DNA from: Takakia lepidozioides
Lineage: Eukaryota; Streptophyta; Takakiopsida; Takakiales; Takakiaceae
Direction of reading: 5' to 3'
Assembly (NCBI GenBank): GCA_030704615.1
Contig: CM060733.1
Span: 44,144,001-44,208,000 of the forward strand
DNA length: 64,000 nucleotides
Shown here: piece after piece, positions 1-19,392 of the stretch
How positions within the stretch are numbered: the first letter of the stretch is position 1
How the letters are laid out: each line of letters opens with the position of its first letter
The notes under the pieces: model-generated
The model's input: only the letters and a program-made list of their open reading frames with translations
The model's database searches: none
Told to the model about the DNA's origin: nothing
Program-made: the position numbers and the translations under genes

Positions 1-261
1 TGTGGATTTCTTCGCACCGTCCATCGTTCTCAATTGGAGACCCAGGATCAGTCACGGGCAATCAAGTTACAAAACTGCCCGATGACGTGGTGAGCGTAGA
101 CACGTTGCCATGGACCCAAAACCCATATTATATTTCATTTAATGCTTGCGTGGGCCCTACCATGTCCGTACGTTTAGGTTTGAAGGAGGAGTTGCGAGAC
201 TGATGAGATTGAGCTCCGCTGCTGACTCTTGTGAGACTGCGCATGAGCGGAGCTCGCCACC

Positions 262-7135
<6,874 letters not shown>

Positions 7136-7813
7136 TTTAGTACTCTTTCACTGCAAGAAGAGGCCCTTAAGATTGTTTGGTCAATGATGGGAATGTTATT
7201 AAGCTTAATCAGGATATCCTAGAGCTGCTGTATTGCAGATCCTAGAGTATTCTTCCTTATTAATAAATGTCAAGTCAATGAAAGATGCAAGTTAGGTTCC
7301 ATTCATATTTGTTACAAGACCTATGTCGACAGTCTAATTGAAAAATCTAACTTTCGAATGTGAATATTCCATGGGGGTGGATAAATTACCAACAAAGAAC
7401 TTCAAATTGTTCTAGCATAGTTTAGAGCCAGATGGCCCATGGAGTACAGCAACTTTGCCAAGCTTTGAACAAATAAGTTAATAGGAAATTCAATTTCCAT
7501 ACACAACTTGAGGAGAGTTTGAACCAACTTTCAACTGAACAGTTTTGGCCAAGCCCAAGCAGATAGGCAGCTATTCAAAAGGATTGGAAGTTACCCAACC
7601 AACCTGGCATATTGTTCCATTTCGTGCAGTGTTGTGATCCTATTTTTCAACTGCACATCACACTTCAAGGATAAAGATGAGGTGTGACTGGGCCATTTGA
7701 GATTCTAGAAAACGCAGAAAAGTTCATGCCCCTTTCTCCAGCCTGTCACTGTGCCTTACTTTTCACATGTGACAAAAACACTGGATCTCTCACTCTCCTC
7801 TTCATTTCACGAG
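7136..7813. other. Fumarase 3' flank, no gene seen
   Basis: Presumed 3' UTR and intergenic DNA. There is an AATAAA at about 7261. Upstream TPI exons were looked for here because a TPI last exon follows at 7814; none was recognised. Confidence 0.5.
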
Positions 7814-7873
7814 GTGCACGCCGCCATCCGGCACTGGTTGAAGGAGAACGTCTCCCCCCGATGAGGTTTCCTC
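7814..7873 (+). pseudogene. TPI: Triosephosphate isomerase last exon, 5' part (split by hAT-0)
   Basis: After a pyrimidine-rich stretch ending in AG, the reading VHAAIRHWLKENVS is the segment before the last beta strand of plant triosephosphate isomerase. A C-run then shifts the frame by one base before DEVSS. The hAT-0 element inserts immediately after GTTTCCTC, and the exon resumes at 29248 after a second copy of that octamer. No other TPI exon is present within the window, so this is a terminal-exon fragment or a gene whose 5' part is lost. Confidence 0.8.
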
Positions 7874-8254
7874 CAGTGTTGTGTGGGTATATTGAAGTAT
7901 AAGTAAGTTATTTTTGTCAAATCATTTACCCTCCAGGTATGGATAAATTGAAATCTCAAAAATTATTTACCCTCCGGGTATGGGTAAATTAACTTTTCAG
8001 ATTTCTATATAACCCCCGGGTATGGATGTATATGCCAAAATATACCCTGAGGGTATGAATAGTTTCCGGGTATGGATAGTTATTTCCATTAATATATAAT
8101 TTAATGGTTTTAAGGAATATATGATGTTCTTCAATATGTACAAAACACAAAAAAACAATCTATGGTAAAATATAAAATTGATAAGATATTGCATAATATT
8201 TTGGTGTTAATTTCCAATGGAAGATGGAGGAGGTTTGAGATTTAAAAAGCACAT

Positions 8255-8316
8255 CGGCTGGTAGCTCAGCTAGTAAGTGCACACTGTGTGTTACTCAGGT
8301 GGTTCGGGGTTTGAAC
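8255..8316 (+). repeat. tRNA-derived SINE head (5' part, interrupted by hAT-1)
   Basis: TAGCTCAGCTAGTAAG at 8262 fits a tRNA/SINE box A. GGTTCGGGGTTTGAAC just before 8317 fits the start of a box B/T-arm that is completed by ACCCGC after the hAT-1 insertion (28595 onward). The anticodon arm is not tRNA-like enough for a functional tRNA, so I call a SINE head. Confidence 0.6.
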
Positions 8317-8829
8317 CAGTGTTGGGCGGGTATATATGTTGACATATATACCCGGCCGGATAATAGTCACGGTATCGTACTATTGAGACCCGCCACCCAA
8401 GTTTTTGGTGGACCCGGTTTGAGTTAGAACCGGCGAGGGCCATCTCGCCACTTACCCGGCCCAAGCTGGAACCGGCGGGGGGCAACCTGGCCGACTACAT
8501 CATGGAACCTGACTGGAACCTTTGAAAATCAGTCGGGTATCAACTTTTGAAGAAGACCTTGAGATGTGATTACAACCGAGCTGCATTCATGAGTAGTGAT
8601 TATGCAGCCGCCTTCTGAAGATCTCTATCGTGTTAATTCTCTGAGCGCCCAAATGCGATGGCAGACCAACATTGTTGCGAGCTTAGAGTCTACAGACTTT
8701 GGGCTCCCTCCGGGAAATCATGGATGAGCAAGCTAGTTGTGCCTTGCAAGCATATGAAATCCCTGCATCTTCCAACATTTTACCACATGATGACACTGAG
8801 GTGAGCAAATTGGGCATGATCTTGCTATC

Positions 8830-11079
8830 GTGGATGAGGTTCTCGAAGATCCGCAAATCGAACTTGCACAACAGCAGCTCCTTGTTTTGCAAGCACAGGG
8901 CAAATTCTGGAAACCACACAATAGAGGCTCTGTCTGTTGGTCATTCTTTGCGTTGAATGATGCAGCTGAGGTGGACCATGTCAATCCTCAGATATTGCGC
9001 TGTATTGTCTGTCGATCCCAGCCTATGACTTCCAATCAGCTTGTTGGTAAGCGTAGTGTGCTCCGAAAAGGTCTTGTGAAATACAACAAGCTACATGGTA
9101 TCACTGCCATGCGCAAGCATGTTGACGTTGCTCATCCGGAATTGCTTGCTACGATGAAAGCACATTTGGCTGCGAAGGATCTGCGAAGCTCGAGCACAGC
9201 CGTCAAGCAAGTAAGAAACGAACTTTGCCTATAGGTTGTGCCATTACATGATACTTTGGGTCCACAAATCCTTACAAGCAAACAGATGAGCAGCAAGTGC
9301 AATTTTTGGAAGACCTTACACTTTACATTGCTAAAGGTTACAGGGCCCTCTCATCTGTTGAAAATTTGTGGCTTAGAAGATTGGTTTTGAGGCGGTGTCC
9401 TCGTGTCATATTTCCTTCTCGGAGACAATTTGTGGACGAGGTTTTGCCGTCAATGGTTGCTAAGACGATGGATCGTCATGTGTTGCCTTCCCTTGGAAGT
9501 TGTGTCTCTACATCTGCCAACTTCGATTTATGGATGAGCAGGGGTGGAGTCGACACTTTTGCCTTGGTAATCAATTTCATTAGTTCTGAGTGGGTTCCTG
9601 TTCATGTTACTGTGGGTCTATTTGAAGTGTCTGACACATCAAGGGTAGCGATGGCAGTTCAGTTGAAAACCTTACTCGACAGTTTTGATTTGACTAGACG
9701 CATTATTGCCTTTGTCAAGGATGAAGGAGGTAATTTGAGCACAATGGTTGCCGCTCTCAGATCTGTCGTATCATGCGATGTTTTGAAATCCCTTACAGTT
9801 TTTGAGGGCATATGCTTTGCACATGTGATGTCTAAAGCATGCCAATACGCAACAAATGAGGCCAAAGTTTGTGTAGATTTCAAGGAGGTTTCAGTTTCCG
9901 ATGCTCAAGCGTCACTACAAAAAACAATCACCCAAGAAAAGTGGAAAGGACAGAATTGAGTGGAACAAGGCCTGTGTGGATTCAGGGTTACGGCCTCGGA
10001 AACTGAAAACTCCTGTCAAAACCAGATTTGCATCAAAGGTGATAATGTTTGAAGAAACCATGGAGTTCAAAGAGGCCATTGTCACTTGTTATGGTCGTCA
10101 AAGTCTGACGCTCCAGCAAAGAGTTCCTAAGCCCCAAATCTGGGCTATTGCAGAGGTTGTTACAAGTTCTTTGAAATCTGTCGTGACAGCTTGTGTGGCA
10201 AACCAATCTCGAGGTCATTGGTTACTTTCTGATGCACTCAATGCGTCCATATCCATCTCAGTTATCATGCAAAGGGAGATGTTGGAGTTTGATGAGGAGA
10301 CGCAACCGCCAGATGTGTTCGAATTGGAGCTTCTCCTACTGAAAAGCAGGATACGGCAAAAGGTGTTACATGTTCTCAAACCTTTCCTTGCATTTCTATG
10401 GCATTTTGATGCACGCAAGGCGCATAATATGTTTGCACTTATGTTGGATCCTCGTTTCAAGGGGCTGAAACTTGTGTCAAATATATGTGGGCTGTGACGC
10501 TGCTGTACAACTTGTTCAGGACTATGACCAGAAATGTCTATTGCCTTTGCTGATGGTTTGTTAAAGCGGCTGAACCCGGCTACATGCGAGTCTGAAGTTG
10601 TTTCATCTCCTGAAACATATGAGGACGTTGGTGTGGGAGCATCAAACGAAGAAGCAAGTGCTGCAGTAGTGAAGGCTGAACTTTCATTATTTCGGCGATT
10701 CATTGTTCCTATAACTGCAACAACCGATCCCTTGTTATGGCGGCGTGATCACGAGCAACAATTTCCCAACGTTGCATATCTTGCCAAACAAATCTTTGGC
10801 ATCCCGGGGTCCCAAATTGAGACCGAACGAGTTTTTAGTCTTGCAAGTGTCCTCACAGCACTCCGTCGTTGTCGTTTGCAGGTTGAGAATCTTGACAGGC
10901 TGGTTATGGTGATCAAAAATTAGCTAGATGACCCTCGATATGATTGTAAACCTAGAGGAGATCTGAAAGATTTCATGGCTGGAGAGGCAACCCTAGCCGT
11001 GGATAACTATGATGTCATAGAAGAAGCAGGTTTTTTTGAGGATTTGAGCCTTTCAGATCATGGCCACATGATTAGCTAG
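8830..11079 (+). pseudogene. hAT-superfamily transposase with BED-type zinc finger (broken copy in hAT-1)
   Basis: Blocks run in the usual hAT order. A BED-like zinc finger (CIVC then MRKHVDVAHPE, 8990-9150) comes first. The first catalytic Asp context is FDLWMSRGGVD (about 9522) and the second is VKDEGGNLS (about 9715). The C-terminal dimerisation region is FPNVAYLAKQIFG followed by ETERVFSLAS, with the catalytic Glu (10765-10900). The frame is broken near 9235-9300. A 5-nt deletion relative to hAT-2 lies near 9935, further breaks lie near 10480-10560, and a TAG replaces a Trp codon at 10921. A possible N-terminal exon begins at ATG 8602. The hAT-2 copy shares several of the breaks, so both derive from a defective parent mobilised in trans. 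Confidence 0.85.
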
Positions 11080-12382
11080 TTGGACTAGCCAATTGTACTT
11101 GGAACACCCCACATCTGCTTTTCTGGTGCGGATATGACAGAAGGAGGTATGTAGAAAGAGTTGGATTGGGGCAATTTGAAGGTGCCTAAACCAGGCTTTA
11201 TGATATCATAAAGTCCACATGAACACTACATGTTGTTGGAATGGCATAAGTACTCTCTCTTTCTCTCTTCCCTTTCTTTCTTTCTTTCTCTCTCTCTCTT
11301 TGTTTCTTCTCCCTACCCTCAAGGTCTGTGACATCAATTGAGGTTTGAAAACTAGATGCTTCTGATGACTCTACTTGTTCGTTTCAGAAATTGTTTCTAT
11401 GGCTACATTTCTACCCTAGCTATTGAGCAGTACTTTCTCAATAACATGCCAGATTATACTATCGTGCTGAGGGCACGTGGGTTTCTTCTAGTTATCTTAA
11501 ACAAATGCAATTCCTGCACGACAGTTGCACTTGTCCAGGTTTGAATCTTTTGATGAATTTATTAATATGCTTTCTTTTGTCCCATAAGCTCTTTGAGCTT
11601 CCTTGATGTTGTAGGTTTATTTCTTTTTCTGCTTTCTCATTTCCCGAGTCTATGGTCTCAAAGTTGCAACTTGCAGCAAACAGTCTCACAAGTACATTTT
11701 TATTTTCTATGTGGTTGGTGGAGCTTTGGCACTTGCATCGCTGTTTATCTCAACCAAGAGCTTATAGCACTGTCACAAAGTCCACATGACCAGGCCATGC
11801 TCTAATACTGAAGCTAAAGTCTTTACATGTCTGTTGCCCAAATTGTGGAGTTGCTCTGTTGTTGCAGGCTGTAGGTGGAGATGAGTGCAGCGAGGATCGG
11901 TTTTTGGCACAACATATTGCTGTTGGTTACTACTTCATGATGGTGGTCATTGGCCACAAGGCTATGGCAAACACTGTCTTACGAGTACATTCTCTCTCCC
12001 TCTCCCTCTCCCTATCTCTTTCTCTCTAGCAGTTGTGGCAAACATGTTATGAGTAAATTCTCTTCAGCAATTGTGGGCAAATGGCAACATCGGCAGTCTG
12101 AAATCAGCATTGTGTTTTGATGATGATGTTAGTTCACCTTGTATCCACATGCCCTTCACCAGATTGTCATTGGAGCTATGGCAATTTTGGGGTGAGTCTC
12201 ATGTACCAGGGTGGGCTGAAACAATGTTGCTTTTAGGTGGTAGGGAGTCCAACTGCCACCCGGAGGATTTTGAGGTCCAAAGGCAAGACCAAGCCAAGTC
12301 CTTGAACCTCATATTTTGAAGTTGAAGCCCACCTCTCTCATATGCAAGAAAGACTAAATACAAGTTTTCACATGAGGCAGGA
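11080..12382 (+). other. hAT-1 internal sequence, no recognised gene
   Basis: This stretch is conserved in hAT-2 (42126-43455) but I recognise no protein. It holds a pyrimidine microsatellite (about 11250-11305) and CT repeats at 11990-12030. Intron-like boundaries such as TTGCAG|GCTGTAGGTGGAG near 11868 hint at a captured gene fragment, possibly belonging with the PPR exon that follows. Confidence 0.4.
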
Positions 12383-12918
12383 TTGTCCCTGAAGGTAGGG
12401 CTATATCTGATGGATATGATTGCAGATCACTTCTCAGAATATGTGGACATTCTCAATGCATGTGCCAGCCCAACAGCACTCGAACAGGGCAAGCGGCTAC
12501 ATGCCGGCATAATCAGAGTTGGTTTTGAATCAGATGTCCAAGTGGGGACTGCACTTGTCTGTATGTATTGCAAATGCGGGTGTGTGGGGGATGCGCGCGT
12601 CGTATTTGACACAATGATGTGGTCTCTGCATGGACTGGGATGATGGCAGGATATGCTCACCAAGGGCACAATGAAGAGGCTTTGGACCTCTTTCAACAAA
12701 TGCAACTAGTAGAAGGCATGAAGCCAAACAACATCACCTTCATCAGCGCCCTCCATGCGTGTGCCAGCCCGACCGCCCTAGAAATGGGCAAGCAGATTCA
12801 TGCAAGCATCATCAAAGCTGGATTTGTGTCAGATGTCCAAGTGGGGATTGCTCTTGTCAGCATGTATTGCAGATGGGAGTGTGGTGGATGCGCACCGAGT
12901 GGTCTTCAAAATGCCTGA
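12383..12918 (+). pseudogene. Captured PPR (PLS-type) gene fragment in hAT-1
   Basis: Two overlapping reading frames (12383-12643 and 12619-12918) give PPR text: ACASPTALEQGKRLHAG, VQVGTALVCMYCKCG, MAGYAHQGHNEEALDLF and MKPNNITFISALHACASP. That is about five PPR motifs of the P-L-S class used by organelle RNA-editing factors. A frameshift near 12625 breaks the array, and there is no organelle presequence or E/DYW tail. The fragment is also in hAT-2 (41609-42125, minus strand), so it travelled with the transposon. Confidence 0.8.
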
Positions 12919-14174
12919 ATGCCTTCCATACTTACGTCGAATTTATCAAACTACATGGAGGTGGGGTTTTTTTTCGTTTACACTATTCAAACTAGGTTTC
13001 AAGTATATGAATTGCAACCAGAGGATCCAGTTGCAACTCAACCATGCTACATTTTATCTTGTGCATCTTGAGGAATGGTTCTAAATTGTAGTCACAGGTC
13101 ATTGAGTGCTCCGGTGGTGCACTATGGACAATATCTTACCAGGAAGACGTAGTTTTGGCTTTTCTTTTCATTAAAACCGATCTAGTTCTTTCTGGAAAGT
13201 GCAAGGTGCAGTCTTATGTAGCACTGGAGTATGAATTTACAAGACCATGTGCATCCTGCAAGAGTTCCCATATTCTTGTTCATGTGCAGCTGAATTCTTG
13301 TGCCACCATCTCCTGTGGGGACATAACCCACCACTGCCCAAAATTTATCAGTCTAGCAAATAAAGGTCAAGGGCTTCTATGGAAATGCATCCTTTGTGAT
13401 GATGCTTGTTGTGTCTCTTTGTTGGTACTGTTATTGGCGTCTGGGTCCTAATTTGATCCACAGAGGAACTGAAATAATTACCTGTATCAGAAGTTGTTGT
13501 GCAGTGATACGGTGAGGATTTTTTGTGCATCAAACAAATAGAGAGGGCCAAGGGGTCAAGTTGTTTGGTAGGTCCTTGTTGGGGGTAATATACTCTAATG
13601 GGTTGTGATGTTTTGCAGGCTACCACATAATCAGATTTGAGGTGATATGTAACCAGCTGGCAATGTCCGAGCTTCTATTTCGAAACATGTTAGATGCTTC
13701 CTCACTAAACAGGTGCTTGGTAATCTCTAAGGGCTAAGGATTGACAAATGTGAATGGTCATGACTGGGACAGATGCGGAGTATTTGGAATGCCCGATCTG
13801 AATATTCAGTTGAGCTTGCGAAGCGCATCAGCCATGACCAGCCATGACCGTAGCAAACCCTGCCTTTCATGACTACATTGCTATGTGCTATTTAACCCTT
13901 TTCCTTACAACTATGGGCAAGATTAGAATCTTATAGCACTGATGTTGTATGGAAGGCAAAAAAGCCTAATGGCTGTGGTTATGGTGTAAGTTGTCTGCTG
14001 AAAACTCAGGCTGTTTTCAGAAAAGTAAGATGCCATGACCAGCGACACTCTATAATCTACAGTTTTTGAATCGTGCATTTACGTGAGCAGGATTGTTGTG
14101 ATGGCACATAGAAGCAAGCACGGCAAATTTATTTCCATTTCTAGAGATATGAAATACAATGATTCTAGTAGGGT
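12919..14174 (+). other. hAT-1 3' internal sequence, no gene
   Basis: Matches hAT-2 30112-31391 in inverted orientation. Overlapping ORFs of 92-98 codons on both strands lack domain features and are chance ORFs preserved by the recent duplication. Homology to hAT-2 ends exactly at 14174 (..CTAGTAGGGTA), where the gypsy block starts with TG. Confidence 0.6.
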
Positions 14175-16530
14175 ATGTCAAGTAATTTTACCACTGGTGT
14201 GAAGTTAGCGAAATAGCTAGCTTTTATATATTGACATTTGGGATTGACCCAAGTGTCAATCCAGGGGCCAATACATGTTTGGGCACCTGGCGTTGTTATC
14301 TTCACGGCAGATCGCGGTGGGCTCAACTTTCTCGAGTTGAGCCTCACCGCGTCTAGCTATGGCGCCGTAGTGTGGATTCCCCATGGCGTGAGGTGCACTT
14401 GGTTCGACTTAATATATGAGTGATGTTTTCATGTGCGAGTGTGTGAGTTTGAGATAGCTTGTATGCTTGTATCATTCCTTTCCTTATCACTCGAGAAAGA
14501 TCAGCTCGAGTCTGTGAGTGTCAGGTTCGAGTTAGTTGTAGCACTTGTGTTTTCAGATCATAAGAAGCGGTTCAGCCTAGAGTGCAGGGAGCCGTGCAAT
14601 AGCCTATCCAAAGCGGATAGAGTGCAAAGGCGAACAGGTTGCAGGTTTGCCATGGATAGAGAGGCGGATAGCCTATGTTGAAGAGCGGCGTTGCATAGCT
14701 CAACGCTATGGCAACCAAGTTTGGGCTTCTAGTGTGAAGCGGAGGAGATGTTGGCCACGAGTGGGCGAACTGGTGGTTGTCTTCTTCAGCTGCAGGCTGA
14801 GTTAAGGAGCTGCAGGAATGTGGGCTGCACATGGGAAACTAGCATGTTGCAGGTTGGAGATGATATGATCAGCTCCAGGTATTTCTGCCCAAAACTAGTT
14901 GTTGCGGGTAGGTGAGGAGCAGTCGAATGGTGGAGCTGCGAGGGGATGCATCGTAGCCCGTTGGGAGCCTCAGCTCCAAGCTCATGAAGAGGTATGAGTG
15001 AAGAGAGGGGGCTGGTCCCTCTTGTGTGCAAATCAATGCATTTTATGAAGCATGCGCTGAGTTGGAGTTTCAATTTGAAACTCAGCAGTGTGAGGGCTCT
15101 TGGAGTGGCAAGAGCGGGGCTGGAAGGGCAGCAGTGAGGCGTCCTAGAGCCAGGGAATGTGCAGTAGAAATGCAGGTACACCAAGTTTATCAAGGTGTGT
15201 ATTTTCAAATTCACTTTTGTGAGTTTCGTGGAGAAATGGAGCTTGCTGGGCAGCATATAGCTTGCTTGTTGAGTTGGGGGCACTTCTAGTGGGCCGTGAG
15301 AGCTCAGGAGTGCAGGGAGACGGGGCTGATGGCTCCGCAGAAGCCATAGCTCAGCGGCAGCAGATGCAGGAGCAAACCCCAGCTCGGGGAGAGCTCGGGA
15401 ACGCGTGGGAACGCCGGGAACACCTCGGGAACGCATGGGAACTCGTTGGGAGTTCCAGGGAACGCAAGGAATAGTGGCCATGATGGACCGTTGGGGCGGT
15501 ATCATGAGATACCACGAGCCCAGATCGTGATGGTTGACCGTGACCGTTGGAACCCGTTGTGCGGACACAACGGGTTGGCACAGTGACCAGATCATGAGGA
15601 TGGCGGGCCGTGAAGGCTCGTGGGAGTGGTATCACGGGGTATCATTGGGCAGCCCGTGGCCAACGAGCGCCTAGGGCGGGCCGTGAGGAGTAGTGGCGGT
15701 TGGAGCCACGGAAGGCCGCGAACAGTTAGAGTGAAAAAATAATAATAATAATAAAATAAAATAAAATAAATTCACTCGTTTCGTGGGACCTTGATGGGGA
15801 GGCTGGGCTCTGAAGAACAACGGTTTTGAGCTAGCTGATCCAGCAGAAAAGTCGGAATTGCCTCCCTGTTGCGTTTTAACAAAGGGGATTACTCCCCTGC
15901 AGGTAATCTTTTCTGGTTTTCAGCCCAATTCTTAACTATGGGGGAGACCAGCCTGCAGGTAATGCCTTTGGACAGAATGTTGTTGGGGCCTATATGTACC
16001 TCTATTTGCTCCATTTTTTAACCTTTAGCGAATGGTGTGGTTTCCTGAGGTGGTTCCATTCAGAGGAATGGCTGGTGGACGTAAGGAGGCACTGGCGGAC
16101 CCTGTGGAGGCTTGCATGGGGCCTTGGAGGCCAAGTTTCATGAGCTCGTGGAGGGCGGTTCGAGGAGTGTCTACAGGATGCTCTCATGGTCATGCAAGTG
16201 AGAGAAGAGAGGAAAAAAGAGGGTGTTGGGATGAGAACGTGCTGGGGATAGGCATTGCTTTAGTTTCCCTTCCTCGTAGCTTTCCACCTTCTCTGTAGGC
16301 CGAGACCTTTCCGTAGGTGGAGGCAAAAGTCAGTCCGGGTTTGGGCTGGGTTGCAGGAGCGACACTGTGGAGAGATTTTTGGTGTAGGGGAGTTGTTGTT
16401 TTCATTCTTGTGTTTAGATCCCCTCCACACCTGCATTCTTGATTGTGCGCCATGCTAGTTTTGTGTGGGCGCTTGATTTTATAGGTGGTGGACTCGGGCT
16501 TGATCGCCGATCCCACCCTAGAGCATGTTG
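14175..16530 (+). repeat. Putative 5' LTR region of the gypsy block
   Basis: Begins TGTCAAGT. It contains a hairpin TTGACATTTGGGATTGACCC followed by AAGTGTCAA, then TATCTTCACG, CTCGAGTTGAGCC and CACTCGAGA-AGATC motifs. All of these recur in order at 24715 onward. Its last 240 bp (16290-16530) match 28170-28412. An imperfect GGGAACGC minisatellite lies at 15395-15470 and an A/T simple repeat at 15735-15770. A 269-codon antisense ORF here has no recognisable domain. Confidence 0.5.
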
Positions 16531-16772
16531 TTGATGGTGAGGCTGGGTTGATGACCAGTCAGACCATCTTTGTTTCTCCTGTGGTGAGGTTGGAGGTGAT
16601 GACCAGCCAACCATAGGAGTGCCTGCGGTGGATGCAGGTGCAAGTGCAGGCTATGTTAGGAACCTAGTATTCCAAACCATAAGCCGCATCAAGTTCTCTA
16701 CCCGGTTACCTTGTGGAGAGGGGGTTAGAGACATGTTCATGACCGGTTGAGTGTCAGTTTGTCAACACGGAG

Positions 16773-18540
16773 GTGCTACTAGTTGCTGGGGAAAGTGCCA
16801 GTACGAACACTAGCGATACTAGCGGGTATACGAGACGAGGTGTGCGGTTTAGGCCACCTTCACCTCCTGTGTCTTCTACAGAAGATTCTGATTCGGATTG
16901 TGAATCAGGAAGACTCACACCGGCGGTGCAAGTTGTTTCCTTGCCATTGTTGTGGGACACGATGGAGGAGATGTATGGAGCCACCAAGGGGCCATGAAGG
17001 TACTCTGGGGCGGTGGGCACCATTGAGTTGGATGATTTTATCCAGGAGTTTGACAGTTGGTGTGACTTGCAGCAAATGCACAATCCACAACTGTTTACGC
17101 CTTTCATGGCATGGAAGGGGTTGTTTCAGCACCTTGAGGGGCCGCCCATGGACAATTACCATGAGTTTAGGCGGGGGCACGATGTTGAGATCGAGGAGTG
17201 GAGGATGTACTGGTCACCCGACTGTGTCTCCATCACTAGAGGCACTAGAGGGACAAGGGCAGCAGCCATACCGGCAGCTACACCGGCAGCTTCCACGAGC
17301 AGTAGTGGGACTAGTGGTACAGCAACTACGACGGCCACCCAAGCCACTGCTGCACCAGCACCAGTGGCGGTGCCTGCCTTCAACCCTGTTGTGGAGTTCT
17401 TCGAAGAGTTGAGAATGAACTACCAAGGGGTGAGGACAGAGAAGTTGAGGAGCTTGCAAGAGTTCCAGAGGAAGCCTACTGAGAGCTTGAGGGAGGCTTT
17501 CACTCGCATGAGGCGCTTGATAAATGTAGTGGTGCCCCACCCATAGTGGTAGTGGCACCCCTCACTAGTGGTAGTGCTGCCCCGCACATGAATCCCATGC
17601 CTCCCATGTCTCCTCACTCAGGAGCAGGAGGTGGACCATCCGGCCTTGGAGCCGGTACCACCTGAGCTGTGGCCATGGCAGTTACGGAGGCTCAGGCAGT
17701 CCAGTTCTGGTATGGGATATTGGACAAGGAGCTGAGGAGAAGGGTGCGGGATGCAACTCTCCTACAAGTGGCCCAACCCACCTTAGCAAATGTGTTTTTG
17801 CTGGCGGAGCGGTTATAGCTCAACATGGTGGAGGAATGAGTGGTCATGGTGGGATTGCTAAGGAGGCACCACGGGGTAGTGGTGCTCCTAGCCAGCCACT
17901 ACCTCAACGTGCTCAAGGCAGCAAGGGAGCTCAGGTGAAGCCCAGGGAAGGGCAGAGAGGACCTCAGATGCAAGGGTCTCTCCCTTCATTTGCTAGCCAA
18001 CAATGGGCGGATGTGGTATGCTGGATATGTGGAGGACCCCATATCAAGAAGGATTGCCCAGAGGGAGGCAATGGTTTAGCACTGGCACAGCCTGTACAGT
18101 TGCAATGTGGGCATTGTGGCAAGTACGGGCATGGAGAAGCCCAGTGCTATGGTTTGCATCCTGAGTTGTGCCCAGGCCAGTTCCAAGGGAACAATGGTGG
18201 CCGGGGGCGAGGTGGAGCAGCCCAGAGAGGACGAGGTGGCTAGGCACGAGGTGCAGGCCAAGGGCAAGCTCAACATGGCCAAGGACGCGGAGGTCAGGGT
18301 GGTGACCAAGGCATGGCCAACCGGCTTCTAGTGAGGGGTGCCACTACCACTATCACTGTGGGTGGGGCACCACTACCACTAGTGTCGGGCAGCACTACCA
18401 CTACCACTATGTGCGGGGCAAGACTACCACTAGTGCAAGTGGAGTCAGCTGCGGCAGTGACTCGAGGAGCAGCACGAGTTCCCGAGCCACGGGGTGCGGA
18501 GGTGGAGTTAGATCCACAGCGTGGGGAGGCAAGCCGTTAG
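16773..18540 (+). pseudogene. Gag of the gypsy element (broken), with two zinc knuckles
   Basis: Gag packages element RNA. Frame 16773-17546 (with TGA at 16995) gives an acidic Ser-rich N-terminus and then the capsid-like stretch LDDFIQEFDSWCDLQQM. A capsid C-terminal piece (ELRRRVRDATLLQVAQPT then AERL) lies in another frame at 17675-17815. From 17836 comes a basic Gly/Gln-rich region with the CCHC knuckles CWICGGPHIKKDC and CGHCGKYGHGEAQC. The frame continues through TAG codons at 18241 and 18538. The first frame change coincides with a GTGGTAGTG-type repeat at 17525-17586. Confidence 0.75.
17525..18440. repeat. Inverted pair of short GTGGTAGTG/CACTACCAC-rich repeats within gag
   Basis: About 60 bp at 17525-17586 reappears as reverse complement at 18328-18372, with a related third copy to about 18435. 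Shared words are GTGGGGCACCACTACCACTA and GGGGCAGCACTACCACTA. Both lie within gag and coincide with loss or low complexity of the reading frame. Confidence 0.6.
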
Positions 18541-18564
18541 GCCAGGCTTCCTCAGTCATTCACA

Positions 18565-19392
18565 TTGGCAGAGACAGTGTTGACGCTGTCCATGGCCTCT
18601 AGTTCCCGCCCGACTGTTACCGAGGCGGAGGTTACTATGCCATTGGGGAGAGCTACACGGGCAGCACCACTACTTAGTGTTACCAAGGCTACGGCAACTA
18701 GTGTGCTGCTGGGGGCGGCCACAGCTGTGTGCCAGGCTCCATTGTTCTCGGCTACCATGATTGCGACGCCAGGGGTAAGACCAGCTGAGGTGTTCAGGCT
18801 AGCAGCGTCACTCTGTGAGAGTGGGGAGGTTACTTCATCTTCTGCGGAGATAGTGGGAGGTGTAGTGCCGGAGGGATCCTCGGATGTGAGGGTCAAGACT
18901 GCCACGGCGGCGCCATGGCAAGCTGCAGCTGTCAGGTTGATGGAGCTGTCAGCTAGGCCAGCCATTGAGCGCGCCATGGTGACACCTAGAGTTGTCATGT
19001 TAGACAACCAGGATGGCATTTTGTGTTTGAGTGGACCGGCAGGCAAGAGGTACCGGCCATTGCGGGTCTTGTTGGACTCAGGAGCTCAGCCATTGATGCT
19101 GGGCAGAGCTGCTATTGTAGGCTTGGGCCTCACGGAGGCGGATATGGAGCCGTGCCCTTTCCAGATACAGACATCTCTGGGAGGATCAGAGCAGGCTCGG
19201 GGCATAACACGGCGTGAGTTGGCTATCAGACTACAGCCGGATCATCCTACAGATGGCTCAGTGATGAGAGCCAAGGCCATTGTGACAGACGCGGTCTCGT
19301 ACGATGTCCTTGTTGGTAGGGCAGTGTTGTACCCCATGGGCTTCACCCTGGATTTTTGGGAGGAGTCAGCTTCCTATAGGCCTGGATGGTAG
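18565..19392 (+). pseudogene. Retropepsin-like aspartic protease region
   Basis: The domain carries the catalytic loop VLLDSGAQPLMLG (about residues 168-180 of this 275-codon frame). After it come the flap-side stretch and VSYDVLVGRAVLYPMGFTLDFW, standard for Ty3/gypsy proteases that process the polyprotein. It continues gag's third frame through TAG 18538. It ends at TAG 19390, after which the same frame runs on to 19776. A +1 shift near 19670 moves to the methyltransferase frame. Confidence 0.8.

Noticed and set aside
8255-8330. Functional tRNA gene
   Set aside because: Only boxes A and B are recognisable, the T-arm is split by hAT-1 and the acceptor stem does not pair.
13155-13626. Overlapping 92-98 codon ORFs conserved in both hAT copies (also 30656-31127)
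   Set aside because: Conservation is due to recent duplication of the whole element; there is no domain and ORFs are open on both strands.
14786-15595. 269-codon minus-strand ORF
   Set aside because: Low-complexity Ser/Pro/Leu-rich text in the LTR-like interval, no domain, and overlapping repeats of GGGAACGC explain its openness.
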